Made by a program: the position numbers and the translations under genes
NCBI GenBank assembly: GCA_905215945.1
Contig: CAJMRZ010000117.1
Location: 1-5,476, forward strand
Source of the DNA: an uncultured bacterium
GTDB taxonomy: Bacteria > Actinomycetota > Coriobacteriia > Coriobacteriales > Coriobacteriaceae
DNA length: 5,476 nucleotides
Direction: 5' to 3'
Notes under the pieces: generated by a model
The model's database searches: none
What the model was told of the DNA's origin: nothing
The model's input: the letters and a program-made list of their open reading frames with translations, nothing else
In this document: piece by piece, positions 5,468 through 5,476 of the stretch
How the letters are laid out: the number at the start of each line of letters is the position of its first letter
How positions within the stretch are numbered: the first letter of the stretch is position 1

Positions 5468-5476
5468 GTAGAGCAG

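Noticed and set aside
5457..5476. Start of a tRNA, because the end resembles a D-arm (TGTAGAGCAG)
   Set aside because: The matching 5' half of a D-stem (AGCTC-like) and a plausible acceptor arm are absent, and the preceding bases are used in the long hairpin.

Overview
The window is high-GC (roughly 60% by eye), densely coded, and every recognisable gene is on the + strand. Gene content and style suggest a Coriobacteriia-type gut actinobacterium (Collinsella or a relative). The reasons are a bacterial-type (E. coli-like) acetyl-CoA carboxylase in high-GC DNA, motifs in the AccA half that resemble those I recall from clostridial and streptococcal enzymes, and a cation-efflux protein of a Firmicutes/Coriobacteria type. 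This assignment is inference, since no rRNA or other phylogenetic marker is present.

Layout. Positions 1-393 hold the 3' end of accC (biotin carboxylase). It overlaps by 14 bases the start of a single long gene (380-2104) in which the beta (AccD) and alpha (AccA) carboxyltransferase subunits are fused in one chain. Sixteen bases later comes a stand-alone PTS membrane subunit EIIC of the beta-glucoside/glucose superfamily (2121-3359), with no EIIA or EIIB domain attached or adjacent. The order accC-accD-accA is that of the 3' end of FASII (fab-acc) operons in Firmicutes, so the upstream genes are probably fab genes plus accB. The spacing implies that the EIIC gene is the last gene of this transcript. 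A hairpin and a terminator-like stem (3367-3430) close it.

A candidate promoter (about 3428-3461) then opens a second unit. It contains a cation diffusion facilitator (3509-4663) with two C-terminal cytoplasmic domains, an intercistronic hairpin over its stop codon, and a histidine-phosphatase superfamily enzyme (4703-5329). The phosphatase gene has a different base skew and codon choice from the rest of the window.

The last 147 bases (5330-5476) hold no gene I can support. They carry an AT-rich promoter-like stretch and a long, near-complete hairpin (5415-5467) without a T-tract, possibly the 5' leader or start of something beyond the window.

How the genes work together: AccC and AccDA are the catalytic parts of acetyl-CoA carboxylase, which makes malonyl-CoA for fatty-acid synthesis. 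The EIIC gene's link to this operon is positional only. I see no clear undescribed system. The most unusual points are the AccD-AccA fusion, the orphan EIIC with an altered sugar-site region, the duplicated CDF tail domain and the unexplained 3' hairpin.
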